Shown here one piece after another: positions 43,889 through 55,860 of a stretch of 64,000 bases of DNA; the stretch's first letter is position 1; the number at the start of each line of letters is the position of its first letter. The notes beneath the pieces were generated by a model that was given only the letters and a program-made list of their open reading frames with translations, searched no databases and had not been told where the DNA came from. The stretch comes from Chrysoperla carnea. Lineage: Eukaryota > Arthropoda > Insecta > Neuroptera > Chrysopidae. A program made the position numbers and the translations under genes. The DNA lies in the NCBI RefSeq assembly GCF_905475395.1, contig NC_058342.1:34492140-34556139 (forward strand), given 5' to 3'.

Positions 43889-44173
43889 TAATTTCGATTT
43901 GATAATTTTGAAAATTCAAAATAAACCTGCAATATCCTGTGAACTGACCTCGAAAAATTCTTAGAACGCTGCAAAAATACACTTCATGATTAATAGAAAA
44001 GCTATATTAAATCTTGTTCTGAAATTTGGTTAAACCTGAAACCACCGAGTTTGTAACCATCAGAAACTAAAATCCTGAATTTTACATTTTCGACAATCCC
44101 AAATTTTTAAATTCCGAAATTAATTTTTAATTTTATTTGGATTTAATTTTTTTGCTAGTTTGAATAAATTTGA

Positions 44174-44235
44174 AACTGTCGAAATGCGAGTCTAAAGAAA
44201 TCATAAAACTTTGAATACTCGGCATTTCGACAGTT
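44174..44235. ncRNA. Candidate pre-miRNA-like hairpin
   Basis: AACTGTCGAAATGC-GAGT pairs with ACTCGGCATTTCGACAGTT (one bulged base), giving an 18-bp stem, and AAAG/CTTT extends it toward the loop. Confidence 0.4.
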
Positions 44236-44239
44236 CCAC

Positions 44240-46460
44240 TTTTATTCCATTTTTCGAGTTCTTCCTAACGTCCTTTTTTGTGTTGAAGAAATAAAAAAAA
44301 ATAAAACTATGAAAATTCAATAAATCAAGTACAGAAATTTGTCGCCACTTAAAAGAAAATTTGGTAATCATTCTGGAAAGAAAAATGTGCAACATTATAC
44401 ATAAGAAGGAAAACCGTACAAAAACATTTTATTTCAATGAAAATATTGTCAATAGGTATATAATAAACACAAAGGAAAACTCTCAAAGGTACAATGTGAA
44501 TATATGTTTTTCATTTACCACAAAATTTACAACTTTTCATGCGGTTTTCTCACATCGAAAATTATATGTTGAGTTTTCTTGTGTATTATTATAACACTTA
44601 AAATGAAGAGGCCACAAAAAGTTTTTTTATTTTTTTTTAATATTTTCTAAATTTTCTTAATCTCTAAAATAATTACAGTGAAACTTATTTAATAAAGCAA
44701 ATAACATAATAAAAATTCGGACAAACCTTTTGTATTTAAACCACCACACCAAATACCATTCTTCGACAAAAATAATATACTACACTATGGTTTAAAATGA
44801 TGCTCATAGATGACGAAGTAAAATGTCAGATTAATTTTTAATTTGGCCAATGTGTTATTCTGATGTATGAGCTATATTAAATTTCATTTAAATCCATTCA
44901 TTAATTTGTGTGTGAAAGCGTAAAAAACACACAAACAAACAAACATTCTTACTTTCACATTTATAACATTTAGGGATTATGGACGAAAAATATGAATAAT
45001 GAATTATTCAAATTTTTCGAAAAAATTTTTTGTTTAATCAACGAAAATTAATTTGAATCGATACTTCTAATATTCTTTAAGGGGATGGAAAAAAACAATC
45101 CCCTACCCTTCTTTTATAGAGATGAGGTTGTTTCTCAAGTGGTATTATATTACCACTTCATCGATGATCCACTTAAAGTGACACTTTACAATTGGTGTAC
45201 CAAGTGAAACAGAAAAGTAGGAGGGAATGTAAATAAATTATCGTTTTGTGACAATTAAAATTTTGAAATATTTTTTACCCCCAACAGTTTTTTTTTTCTG
45301 TCATGAAAGGGGAAAATGAGCGAAAATAAATGAAATATTTTAGTCGAAAAATATCAAACCCTATGAACGATTCAAACGAACCCTATGAAAATAACGACCT
45401 TCCATACCTTCGTGTGGAAATCCGGTTCGCACTAGATCAGTTTTTACTCTACTAGCTCCTTTGTAACCCCCGAACTAAAAAAAAAGGGGTAGCGCCTAAA
45501 TGGATGAACCGATTTTTATTTTTTTGGTATTTTTTGAAAGCTAATTTAATGAAGAGTGTTCTTGGCTACGTTTCAAATGCGACTTTAGGGATCCGTAGCC
45601 AAAAAAATTTGTCGGGGGGTTTTTTAAATTTTGTAAATTTCACTTGTTAGAATATCGAAGGGAAATCAGTAATGTTTTCGAAAGTGTATTTTTTTAGCAA
45701 GAATGGCAATTCCTTTCTAAACTTTTTGGATGTTATTTAACAAATCAAAAATATGCAGAGTGAAATACTTGGAATACCAAGAATTTTCGAGTCTTGCAAC
45801 CATTGCAATCAGGACTCTTGGTCAGGAGTCTGTGGGGTACTTAAAACAATTTAAGCAGATTTTACGCCAAGAAATAAATTATAAAATTCCTAAGAAATAA
45901 ACAATCAGATGACGTTACTAGAAAAATATAAGAAAAGTGATAATTTAGAAAAAATTTCGAAGTTTCGAATTTAAAATAGACACTATATAAAGTTTTCGTT
46001 GAAGTATAGCTAAGAAAACCACGAACTCCTGGATGGTGAGATGGTATAGTTAAATATATATATCGTAGTTCATAATTATTCATGTTGACTTCCTGAGCTG
46101 TGTTACTACTTAGAAAAGGGAGGGGGGGTGGTGGAATGGGCGTTGTTGTTGGTACTTCGAACTTTGTATGTGTATGTATATATGTGTGTGTGTGATCCTC
46201 TCCGGTTTTCTTCACATCTCTTTCGAAAGGAATTTTTTTTTATGAGATTTTTATTCATCGAAAATATATTATATATATTTGTATGGATGTGTTGGTGAAA
46301 GTAGACTCTTCGCTTTCTGGGAGCTTGTTTAGAAAACTTACAAACTATACTTGCATACTGATGATCGTGAATAAACATTGTGTATCATTCTCTTTATATT
46401 ACTACCTCGCTTCTTCTCAGTTATATTTTCTACGAAAAGAAACACTTATGTATCGAATAG
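44240..46460. other. Non-genic region
   Basis: Contains a palindrome AAGTGGTATTATATTACCACTT at 45137-45159 and a dispersed family copy at about 45465-45640 ('cccccgaactaaaaaa', 'ggatgaaccgatt') shared with 52565-52830. A TG/TA microsatellite lies at about 46165-46195. No protein gene seen. Confidence 0.5.
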
Positions 46461-46466
46461 GGTTTT

Positions 46467-46757
46467 CCCACTATTTTCGAAAAAGTATTTCAAAATGTTG
46501 ATTTTGATAATAAAAAGCCACAAAAAATTTATTTCGGAACAATACACAAACTTTCTTGCCAAAAACTTAAATTTTAAACCTTTTTTAAACTATCAAAAAC
46601 GTGGGCATCCAATTTGATGACGTAATATGGGTATCACTATACGAAATAACACAAATAAGTTTGACAGATATATTCATAGACATCTGATTATAATAAATAT
46701 AAGTACTTATTATCTATGGACATATTATATCCAGCTGTCTGCACTAAACTAACTTAT
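46467..46757 (+). repeat. Dispersed repeat, inverted relative to 57292-57561
   Basis: From 'cactattttcgaaaaagta' through 'cgtgggcatccaatttgatg' and 'gacatctgattataat' to 'agctgtctgcactaaact', this matches the reverse complement of 57292-57561 with modest divergence. Confidence 0.75.
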
Positions 46758-47347
46758 CGCTGGTTAGATTGTCACTGTCTTACTCGTATTTTAGTTACAG
46801 ATGTTCGAGGGGCTTCTGTAAGTCCCGTTTGCTCATGCCTGTTCTAGAGAGATTTAATCGAGCGAAGTCTCTAATGACCTAGCTGTGGTTTTGCACATGC
46901 TTGGACCGTGAGTATATTTCTTGTCAAACCTAGACAAGCTTGAAAAAAAAACTATAGTAAAAATATATAAGATTCAATGAAGGGGTAATATGACATTAAT
47001 GATGGAGCCCCGCGACTCATAAATTTTTATTTTATTCGTATGTGTCGATCTTTTACGTTTATCGACAGACATGGACGTACGCATCATGGGGTATTTCCGG
47101 ATATAATCTATTCTTTTATCTAAATGAATCTTTCGAATTGAATTTTTTTTGTTTATTTATTTATTTTTTTGCTTTTTTTTGTTTTCTACTCAGAATTTAT
47201 GCGTTCTATTCAGAACGCGTATCTTTTTTTTCGTAACTAATTTCGAGAAAAAGAATAAGGTTATTTTTCGCAATTGTATGGTATGGTAATTATATCGCGA
47301 TGGATTGTTCTGCTGTGTCTAAGTTGAGCAGTACATAAATGTTATTT

Positions 47348-47612
47348 GAGGAACAAGCTTCTATTGTACTAAAAAGTAGAAAAGAATTTTATCTTTGAGT
47401 CACTCACACCCGACTATTTGTTAAAGCTTGAGGCGCACAATTTAAACTATCAAAAATGAATCGGAACACCTCATCTACTCCACATGCCTAATTTTTTTTC
47501 AATTCATTCTTGATATTAAGCGCCTCAAGCTTTTACAAATAGTCGGGTATGAGTGACTCATAGATAAAACTTTTTTTCTACTTTTTAATACAATAAAAGC
47601 TTGTCCCTTAAG
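47348..47612. repeat. Foldback MITE, copy A
   Basis: Arms of about 100 bp: GGAACAAGCTTCTATTGTAC at the left and GTACAATAAAAGCTTGTCCC-like at the right, continuing through AGTAGAAAA, GAGTCACTCA and CCCGACTATTTGT to GCTTGAGGCGC. Copy B at 48952-49203 is the same family. Confidence 0.85.
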
Positions 47613-48136
47613 GATGTATGAGCATGACAACAATGTTTGATTTAAAGGCTCAAAATTTGTTTGTAGGTAGTCTTTTACTCAAAGAATATGTGGTTAAAAT
47701 TTCAGCTGAGGTATCCGTGCAAAGTTTTAAGAAAAAAGTCATTAAAAATCGATATAAAATACATTGGCTCTTATGGAGGAATCTCAAAAAACGACATATT
47801 TTGGAAGTTTTTGATAATTTTCATTTGGAATGAATGAAAACAAATTTAAAAAAAACTTTTTAATAGAAAGTAAACATATTAGCAATGAATTAGAAAAGAA
47901 AAAAACTAGGTAAGTGTCACCGTCCATATAAGGGATGTAAGAGCAGGGTAGATTAAGGGTTGAAATTATTTTTATCTTATTTTCAACTTTGATGATGAAT
48001 TTTGTTATAACTTCATGAATGTAGACGAAAAATAAGAATAAAATTTTTCGATATGTGTCTTGGTTTTCGAAATATCGAAAGCTAAATAATTAAACAAAAT
48101 TTTCAATTTTCGATATTTTGAAAACGCGCCACAATC

Positions 48137-48235
48137 TTACCATACATTGTCATCCAAATTAAGTGTGCATGAAAATTTCCAGCTGAATCGGGAAGTGGAT
48201 CAAATTTGACTTGCACAAAGCGACAGGTGAAACTA
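48137..48235. repeat. Short repeat inverted relative to 48765-48855
   Basis: 'ttaccatacattgtcatcca' through 'tcaaatttgacttgca' is the reverse complement of 'tgcaagtcaaatttta' through 'ggatgacaatgcatggtaa'. It sits between the two MITE copies A and B. Confidence 0.7.
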
Positions 48236-48951
48236 AATAAAATCTTGTAAAATAATTTGGCGGTTTTCCAAACCCCCTCTTTTTATCTACGATGATAGAC
48301 GCCAATGACAAAAAAAAAAAAAAAAAAACGTTTAGGTCAATTCTTCTCAATCAACTTACTGTGTGGTTTTTCTAGATAAAGTATACTTGGAAAATGTGTT
48401 TTCTATGTTTAATTGCGATCAACCGACGATTGACCTTTTTTTTCTTCAAAACTTAACCCCACCCATCCCCACGTAGGGAAGATATACACACACTTTCTCA
48501 ATCTCACGTTTAAGAGAGATTGACTACTGGTGTGTTTGATACACTTTTCTATAAAGTCATCTTTTATTCAATTTTACGGTCAAATTACACCTCAGATGTT
48601 CACCACTTTTATGTTTTGATACTTCGGTTTCTTTTTTTTAACTGATTTTATTTGTTTTATTGTACAGTGTGTCAATCAAAACCGGTAATAGTTAATTTGA
48701 AAGGACACAATTACGGTCTTTGTACCAAAATGTTGATTTGATCCCGTTGTCTGTCTGTAATCAAATCTTGCAAGTCAAATTTTATCCCCTTCCCGGTTTT
48801 CGATTGAGCTGAAAATTTGCATACAAGCTTAGTTTGGATGACAATGCATGGTAAGGTGAGGTGGCGTCCTGATTTTCCTATCGCTTCCACCTTATTTGAT
48901 ATAATACATTTTTTTTATTCTTCAATTAAAAACTTTAATTAAAAGTACTTT

Positions 48952-49203
48952 TTAAGAGACAAGCTTTTTTTGTAATAAAAAGTAGAAAAAAAGTTTTATC
49001 TATGAGTAACTAATACTCGACTATTTGTAAAAGGTTGAGGCGCTTAATATAAATATGAATCGAAAAGAGTAAATGTGGCGTTCCGATTCATTTTTGATAT
49101 TTTCAATTGCGCGCCTCAAGCTTTTACCAATAGTCGGGTATGAGTGACACATAGATAAAACTTTTTTTCTACTTTTTAGTACAATAAAAGCTTGTCCCTT
49201 AAG
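48952..49203. repeat. Foldback MITE, copy B
   Basis: AAGAGACAAGCTTTTTTTGT at the left and ACAATAAAAGCTTGTCCCTT at the right, with the same internal landmarks as copy A. Arms of about 100 bp pair nearly throughout. Confidence 0.85.
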
Positions 49204-49669
49204 AAGTATTTTTTATTGAAATTTTTATTTTTAGTAATTAAATAAATTCAATTACTAGTAATTAGATCCACTCAAAAATATTAATATGTATTAAATAATG
49301 AGTTAATTATTTTAATTTTAGGAATATATGAAAAATAATAGTTACATTTAAATAATTTCCCTGAATTGAATCATCAAGGTAATCGAATCCCATAAGTTTG
49401 ATTTTGTTTTACTCAATTTCCAATTATTTAATTCTATAGTTTTTTACGAAATGATATATTTACCACGAATTTTCTTTTTTTTTATAGTTACAAAAATAAA
49501 AGCTAACCAAAACGAAACAATATTTTCAAATTTTCATGAAAAACGCTTTTAATTGGTGATATGAAACCGTATTTTAATTTCAGTCATCATTAAATTTTTT
49601 TAATAGAATTTATTTTTCATTTTTCGAAACTTAAATGTTCGTCCTTAAATGAGCTGTTGGAACAAATGA

Positions 49670-50215
49670 ATGTAAATCTGGTATAGGTACCGGGACACAG
49701 GAACATACCAGAAAATTGTGAAGAGCTTGCTAGAAATAGTACAATGGTGCCGGACACAAGCATCAATAGATTTCCGGGAGTTCCATTTGCGAACTACAAG
49801 TTGCTCCTCAAGAGAATATCTTAAAAAGGCCAATCTTAGATGGAAGGAGGAACGTCCTTGTGGTACTACAAGACAGATATGGTCTAAGTACAATCGTAGG
49901 ACACTGGTTGGGCGGCAGGCATGATAAACGCCTGGACCTGGCAGTGTATCACGACTACTGCAGGAGCTGTCACAGTTGCGAGGATCAGGAGACAATATCT
50001 CATTTTCTCTGTCACTGCCCAGCGCTTGTCATGAGGAGATGGACTTACTTGAGCCAGCCTGTCTTTGAGGACCTCTCTAACCTAAAGTCCGTCGAAGTCA
50101 AAGCACGACTACTGTTATTAAACAGCTCCAAATAGTTCATGGAGTGGTGGCCGAGGATGCTATATCTAAGTGTGTTCCATCCCAAGACAGCCACTCTATT
50201 CTAACCTAACCTAAA
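49670..50215 (+). pseudogene. 3' end of non-LTR retrotransposon ORF2 with RNase H and Cys/His knuckle, copy 2
   Basis: The frame reads VNLV*VPGHRNIPENCEELA, the RNase H WVPGH motif with its Trp turned into a stop (TAG). After frameshifts come RWKEERPCGTTRQIWSK and TIVGHWLGGRHDKRLDLA, then CRSCHSCEDQETISHFLCHC (C-x2-C..H-x4-C knuckle) and ARLLLLNSSK, then stop. An ORF2 with an RNase H domain and a C-terminal knuckle points to the I/LOA/R1-like group of LINEs. The 3' UTR ends in 'ctattctaacctaacctaa'. It is 5'-truncated and dead. Confidence 0.8.
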
Positions 50216-50689
50216 TGAGAAAAATAATATTTTTATTCTTAACAAGTTATAACAGTTGTCAGCAGTCCCTTCAATTTTTCGATGGAGATTTAACGAAATC
50301 AATTCATTAGAAAGAAAAATACGATTATAAAACATAAAAATCGCAGAGAATGTTGGAAAATTCAGCAACACGTGAAAATTGTGTTAAATTAGATTATTAT
50401 TAAACTATAAAATTATGAATAATTTTAAAAGGAAAATCAAAGTAATAAAAGGGTTGTAATAAGGTTGTAGTTAAGGGGGAAGATGTTGGAGGTGTTTGAA
50501 GGGAGGTTTTTAAATATGTAAGATAAAATTGAGTGAAAATGTCTAGTAAAAGTGAAGGGGTTGGTTTCAAAGATTATATTGTAATTATGACATTACAATG
50601 CAAATAATAAATATTATTAGTCATTATTAGGATTCAGTAACTTGAAACACTTACAAAGGGTTTTGGTATATTATAAAATATTAAGGAAA

Positions 50690-51222
50690 TATGCAAGGAT
50701 TGAATAATACTAGGGATTTCAATAAAACTTTATAAATATAATTTTTTGATTAAAAAAGTTTACAAAAATCACAAAAAACTCCTAGGTCATCTGGTTTTTA
50801 TTAATTTTTTTATCGTTCAAAGTTGGCTGAAAAAATGATGAATCATATAGGTTATCCTTTTCAATTGGATATTTCTATATCAAAAAATCTAGAGAGTGTG
50901 ATAAAAAACTATCTAAAATATTTAGACAATCTTGTAGTTTATAAAAATTACCATCAAAATATAAAGTTGTCGATGATATCAAAACAAAATTTTAATTTAA
51001 TTATGAGTTCATCGAAGATTCATCATTTAATGAAAAGAGACGACTATAGTTAGTTTATTAATGATTGAAGAGAGATATCTATATTATCAAATTTATAAGC
51101 ATCACTTGCACACAATATATTATATATTTTTGTAGTTGCGTAATATTGTAAACATAAAAATAACTCAATATTTGACTGCAAAGCATTTGGTTTATATGTA
51201 TGTACCGTGAATTTTTGTAACA
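50690..51222 (+). repeat. Dispersed repeat, inverted relative to 61172-61422
   Basis: Blocks 'gattgaataatactaggga', 'gagacgactatagttag', 'tttataagcatcacttgcac' and 'tacatgtac-type' ends recur in reverse order and orientation at 61172-61422. The middle (50735-51035) is missing from the other copy, so one copy has an insertion or the other a deletion. Confidence 0.65.
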
Positions 51223-51239
51223 TCGAAAAAAAAAGCAAT

Positions 51240-53428
51240 GATTTTGGTCTAGGTTAGAAATTGATAGCACCTCACGTCTCTCAGGATGATAAACTGATCG
51301 TAATAATTTAGATACAATTTTCTTGACTTCACATTTCAAGATATAAATTATGTCAAGAGTTTTCGGAGAAACAGAAGAAAATGTTTGAATAATCTATATG
51401 GAAAACTTTTACATATAATAATATTGTTTTTATCTGATTATACACAAGTCTTACCTGTATAATGTACCGAGTACCGAGTGGCACTCTCACTTCATTTTAT
51501 TTACTATCTAAAATTTTTGCTAAATCAAATCCGTTTTTTTTTCATATTAATTAAAAATTCTTTTTCCAATTTCTTCTTATCGAATTCAATTTATTATCCG
51601 TCCGTCTGCCTGTCTGTATACCGAGTGTTTCAAAAACATGGTAAAGAAAATTGATAAAAATTCAGTTCAATTTTTTCGTTTTTGAGAATAGTTTGAAATG
51701 AAGACTACAAGTTGAAACTACCTGAAAATTGCCAACTTCCGATCTTTTATACCCTCACGGGTTAACAGAGTGATGCGTACGAAAAAGTGTTTCAAACAAA
51801 AGTTGTTTTTATAAATAATAATAAGAAGCTTAACAGCTTACAAGATGAATCCTACCCAATTAACCGATAATGGTTATTTACGAACTCGACCTTACTTTTT
51901 ACGTCCAAAGGGGCCATTCATTAATAACGTCAGCATTATTTTGACCATTTTTGACCCCCCCCTCCAACATACGTTTTTCGACACTATCAGTCAAGAAATT
52001 TTGACAAGATTTTTTGAAAATTGTTTTAACTTTACTTTTCAATTTCGTATTTGGTGCGGGGTCTTTTTAACATAAACACACTGTACCCATTTCTAAAAAA
52101 ACATTATCAGTATTCCGTTGGAAAAAAAACACACAAGATACTCCTGCAGTTTATGCAATGTTCTTTCAAAAAAAAAAAATCATTACATATTTTATAAGCT
52201 TCACTAGTAGAGAAAAGAGTAAGGACATTAAAAAAAGGGCATAACATACTGGTTAATGAATGAAACCAGTTGACTTTTCAACTAAAAAAAAAAAATTAAA
52301 AACCCACTCAAGTGGGCGATATACTTTCATATAAAGGATTCGTCACCCGCTGTTTAGAATGTAATACATTTAATTTACTGTTATTTTTTGAACTCGACAT
52401 GATCGTATATAGGTTCAGTATGCCACAAAAAGTTATCTGGTTTTAAGACCATTTGTCAGCGTTTTATTATAGCACGAAGTCCGTAAAAACACGAAGTCGA
52501 CCAATTTTTGGTACCCGTGACTGTACCTTCAGCCCTTTTCCTGTTTATGGGTCGTTATTTTTTTGTTTAATCCCCGAACTAAAAAAAAGGGGTGTTTGAC
52601 CGCTATGCGTGTGCCTGTTTGTGCCATCGTAGTGCCTAAGCGGATGAACCGATATTGATTTTATTTGAAAGGTTATTTAATGGAGAGTTTTCTTAGCTAT
52701 GTGCGAATTTAGGATTCCGTACCCGAAAAAAATTAGCGATGATCTTCCAAATCGGCTCGGTTTGAAAAAGTGTGTTCTTAGATATGTTTCAAATGCGAGT
52801 TTCAAATTAGGATTCCGTATCTTTGTGCTTTTTGTTAACACCCTTGCCCTAAATTTTTTTCACTGGGTCCGTATGACTCTCAATTACTCTGTACCTGTGT
52901 GTTTGTACAATGATTTATTCCCATAGACCCCCTCCCCCCCTATTCTTATTTTCGGTACTGTTGACTCTTTTCTACTTCGAACCGACCCCAAGGGGTCGAT
53001 ATAGACAACTTTGAGTTAATCTTTTAGAGTGTTTAAAACAATCGATAGAAAAATACAAGTACAAAAAATGGTACTGAACCCTTATAAAAAAAGAAATACA
53101 TTTTACTTAAAAAAAAAATATCTCTTTTAGTCATCGTTGTGTGTTATATGTTCCAAACGTTATGAATATTTAACAGGCAAGAATAAAAAAAAATTTTAAA
53201 ACCTCTTGTAAGGGGAATTAAATATATTTTTATACCTTAATGGCACTGCTCAAATCAAAAAAAAGATCAAAGTGATTCTTTTTTCTCTCTATGCTTTCAC
53301 AAAACATGTTTTGCGAAAATAACATGTTGTAATTTTTGTAACAATTGAATTTTGAAAAGATTTTTCTTTTTTTAAGTGAAAGTAAAATGAATTATGATTT
53401 GAAATTGTTGTTTTTCATTTGAGGGAAG
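51240..53428. other. Non-genic region with dispersed repeats
   Basis: Contains an arm fragment of the 36529-37408 element at about 51757-51805 and a copy of the 'cccgaactaaaaaa' family at 52570-52830. A 'cccactcaagtggg' palindrome lies at about 52302-52315. No protein gene recognised. Confidence 0.5.
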
Positions 53429-53440
53429 AAAATTTTAGTT
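53429..53440. repeat. Left copy of 12-bp direct repeat flanking the palindromic array
   Basis: AAAATTTTAGTT here is repeated exactly at 55886-55897, immediately outside the array. It resembles a target-site duplication. Confidence 0.6.
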
Positions 53441-53597
53441 ATTACTTATTATTGTTGTTCACATTTAATTATGCACACAATATTTACATCATGGTCTTTC
53501 GACTAGTTTTGATATATAATATGTTACATTCAATCGTAAACTAAATTGACAAATGTCTTGTCTAGCAATCTTAATTAAAGAGAATTGAAAAAAATAC

Positions 53598-53668
53598 ACT
53601 CGAACCAGGACTCGAACCCGGACTTCTTGGATTCATGTCAAGCGCCCTACCAATTAGGCTATTCGAGT
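53598..53668 (-). tRNA. tRNA-like copy 1 (unusual anticodon loop)
   Basis: A 71-nt cloverleaf can be drawn: acceptor ACTCGAA/TTCGAGT (7 of 7 pairs), D arm GCCTAATTGGTAGGGC, anticodon arm CTTGA-CATGAAT-CCAAG with the last stem pair A-C mismatched, variable loop AAGT, and T arm CCGGG-TTCGAGT-CCTGG. Box B (GGTTCGAGTCC) is perfect and box A (TAGCCTAATTGG) is close to consensus. Position 33 is A, not the near-universal T, so the nominal anticodon TGA is doubtful. A 9-nt loop would instead place GAA after T. A T run 4 nt past the acceptor can serve as a Pol III terminator. It may be a tRNA pseudogene or a tRNA-derived element. Confidence 0.6.
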
Positions 53669-53895
53669 TCTAGACACGAATGCAATTTTTTCAACTCAAT
53701 GAATTTTTTTACTTTGTTTATCCACCTTATTTATTATTATTACTTATTATTGTTGTTCACATTTAATTATGCACACAATATTTACATCATGGTCTTTCGA
53801 CTAGTTTTGATATATAATATGTTACATTCAATCGTAAACTAAATTGACAAATGTCTTGTCTAGCAATCTTAATTAAAGAGAATTGAAAAAAATAC

Positions 53896-53966
53896 ACTCG
53901 AACCAGGACTCGAACCCGGACTTCTTGGATTCATGTCAAGCGCCCTACCAATTAGGCTATTCGAGT
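53896..53966 (-). tRNA. tRNA-like copy 2
   Basis: Identical to copy 1 over the cloverleaf; 298 bp downstream of it. Confidence 0.6.
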
Positions 53967-54192
53967 TCTAGACACGAATGCAATTTTTTCAACTCAATGA
54001 ATTTTTTACTTTGTTTATCCACCTTATTTATTATTATTACTTATTATTGTTGTTCACATTTAATTATGCACACAATATTTACATCATGGTCTTTCGACTA
54101 GTTTTGATATATAATATGTTACATTCAATCGTAAACTAAATTGACAAATGTCTTGTCTAGCAATCTTAATTAAAGAGAATTGAAAAAAATAC

Positions 54193-54263
54193 ACTCGAAC
54201 CAGGACTCGAACCCGGACTTCTTGGATTCATGTCAAGCGCCCTACCAATTAGGCTATTCGAGT
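54193..54263 (-). tRNA. tRNA-like copy 3
   Basis: Identical cloverleaf; spacing 297 bp. Confidence 0.6.
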
Positions 54264-54489
54264 TCTAGACACGAATGCAATTTTTTCAACTCAATGAATT
54301 TTTTACTTTGTTTATCCACCTTATTTATTATTATTACTTATTATTGTTGTTCACATTTAATTATGCACACAATATTTACATCATGGTCTTTCGACTAGTT
54401 TTGATATATAATATGTTACATTCAATCGTAAACTAAATTGACAAATGTCTTGTCTAGCAATCTTAATTAAAGAGAATTGAAAAAAATAC

Positions 54490-54560
54490 ACTCGAACCAG
54501 GACTCGAACCCGGACTTCTTGGATTCATGTCAAGCGCCCTACCAATTAGGCTATTCGAGT
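54490..54560 (-). tRNA. tRNA-like copy 4
   Basis: Identical cloverleaf; last copy in this orientation, 63 bp before the orientation switch. Confidence 0.6.
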
Positions 54561-54623
54561 TCTAGACACGAATGCAATTTTTTCAACTCAATGAATTTTT
54601 TACTTTGTTTATCCACCTTATTT

Positions 54624-54672
54624 GGCGCTTGACATGAATCCAAGAAGTCCGGGTTCGAGTCCTGGTTCGAGT
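54624..54672 (+). pseudogene. tRNA-like partial copy at the palindrome centre
   Basis: Starts within the D arm (GGCGCTTGAC) and keeps the anticodon and T arms and the 3' acceptor strand. The 5' acceptor strand and box A are absent. The truncation marks the inversion breakpoint. Confidence 0.75.
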
Positions 54673-54898
54673 GTATTTTTTTCAATTCTCTTTAATTAAG
54701 ATTGCTAGACAAGACATTTGTCAATTTAGTTTACGATTGAATGTAACATATTATATATCAAAACTAGTCGAAAGACCATGATGTAAATATTGTGTGCATA
54801 ATTAAATGTGAACAACAATAATAAGTAATAATAATAAATAAGGTGGATAAACAAAGTAAAAAATTCATTGAGTTGAAAAAATTGCATTCGTGTCTAGA

Positions 54899-54969
54899 AC
54901 TCGAATAGCCTAATTGGTAGGGCGCTTGACATGAATCCAAGAAGTCCGGGTTCGAGTCCTGGTTCGAGT
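54899..54969 (+). tRNA. tRNA-like copy 5
   Basis: Identical cloverleaf in the opposite orientation; first full copy after the switch. Confidence 0.6.
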
Positions 54970-55195
54970 GTATTTTTTTCAATTCTCTTTAATTAAGATT
55001 GCTAGACAAGACATTTGTCAATTTAGTTTACGATTGAATGTAACATATTATATATCAAAACTAGTCGAAAGACCATGATGTAAATATTGTGTGCATAATT
55101 AAATGTGAACAACAATAATAAGTAATAATAATAAATAAGGTGGATAAACAAAGTAAAAAATTCATTGAGTTGAAAAAATTGCATTCGTGTCTAGA

Positions 55196-55266
55196 ACTCG
55201 AATAGCCTAATTGGTAGGGCGCTTGACATGAATCCAAGAAGTCCGGGTTCGAGTCCTGGTTCGAGT
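55196..55266 (+). tRNA. tRNA-like copy 6
   Basis: Identical cloverleaf; spacing 297 bp. Confidence 0.6.
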
Positions 55267-55492
55267 GTATTTTTTTCAATTCTCTTTAATTAAGATTGCT
55301 AGACAAGACATTTGTCAATTTAGTTTACGATTGAATGTAACATATTATATATCAAAACTAGTCGAAAGACCATGATGTAAATATTGTGTGCATAATTAAA
55401 TGTGAACAACAATAATAAGTAATAATAATAAATAAGGTGGATAAACAAAGTAAAAAATTCATTGAGTTGAAAAAATTGCATTCGTGTCTAGA

Positions 55493-55563
55493 ACTCGAAT
55501 AGCCTAATTGGTAGGGCGCTTGACATGAATCCAAGAAGTCCGGGTTCGAGTCCTGGTTCGAGT
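55493..55563 (+). tRNA. tRNA-like copy 7
   Basis: Identical cloverleaf; spacing 297 bp. Confidence 0.6.
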
Positions 55564-55789
55564 GTATTTTTTTCAATTCTCTTTAATTAAGATTGCTAGA
55601 CAAGACATTTGTCAATTTAGTTTACGATTGAATGTAACATATTATATATCAAAACTAGTCGAAAGACCATGATGTAAATATTGTGTGCATAATTAAATGT
55701 GAACAACAATAATAAGTAATAATAATAAATAAGGTGGATAAACAAAGTAAAAAATTCATTGAGTTGAAAAAATTGCATTCGTGTCTAGA

Positions 55790-55860
55790 ACTCGAATAGC
55801 CTAATTGGTAGGGCGCTTGACATGAATCCAAGAAGTCCGGGTTCGAGTCCTGGTTCGAGT
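55790..55860 (+). tRNA. tRNA-like copy 8
   Basis: Identical cloverleaf; the array ends 25 bp further on, within the unit. Confidence 0.6.

Noticed and set aside
45862-46378. Minus-strand ORFs of 90-117 codons
   Set aside because: Driven by TG/TA microsatellite and homopolymer runs (HTHTYIHTHT); no family resemblance.
50200-50214. Telomeric repeat tract (CCTAA)n
   Set aside because: Only two or three repeats, at the 3' end of a LINE copy; too short to call an interstitial telomere.
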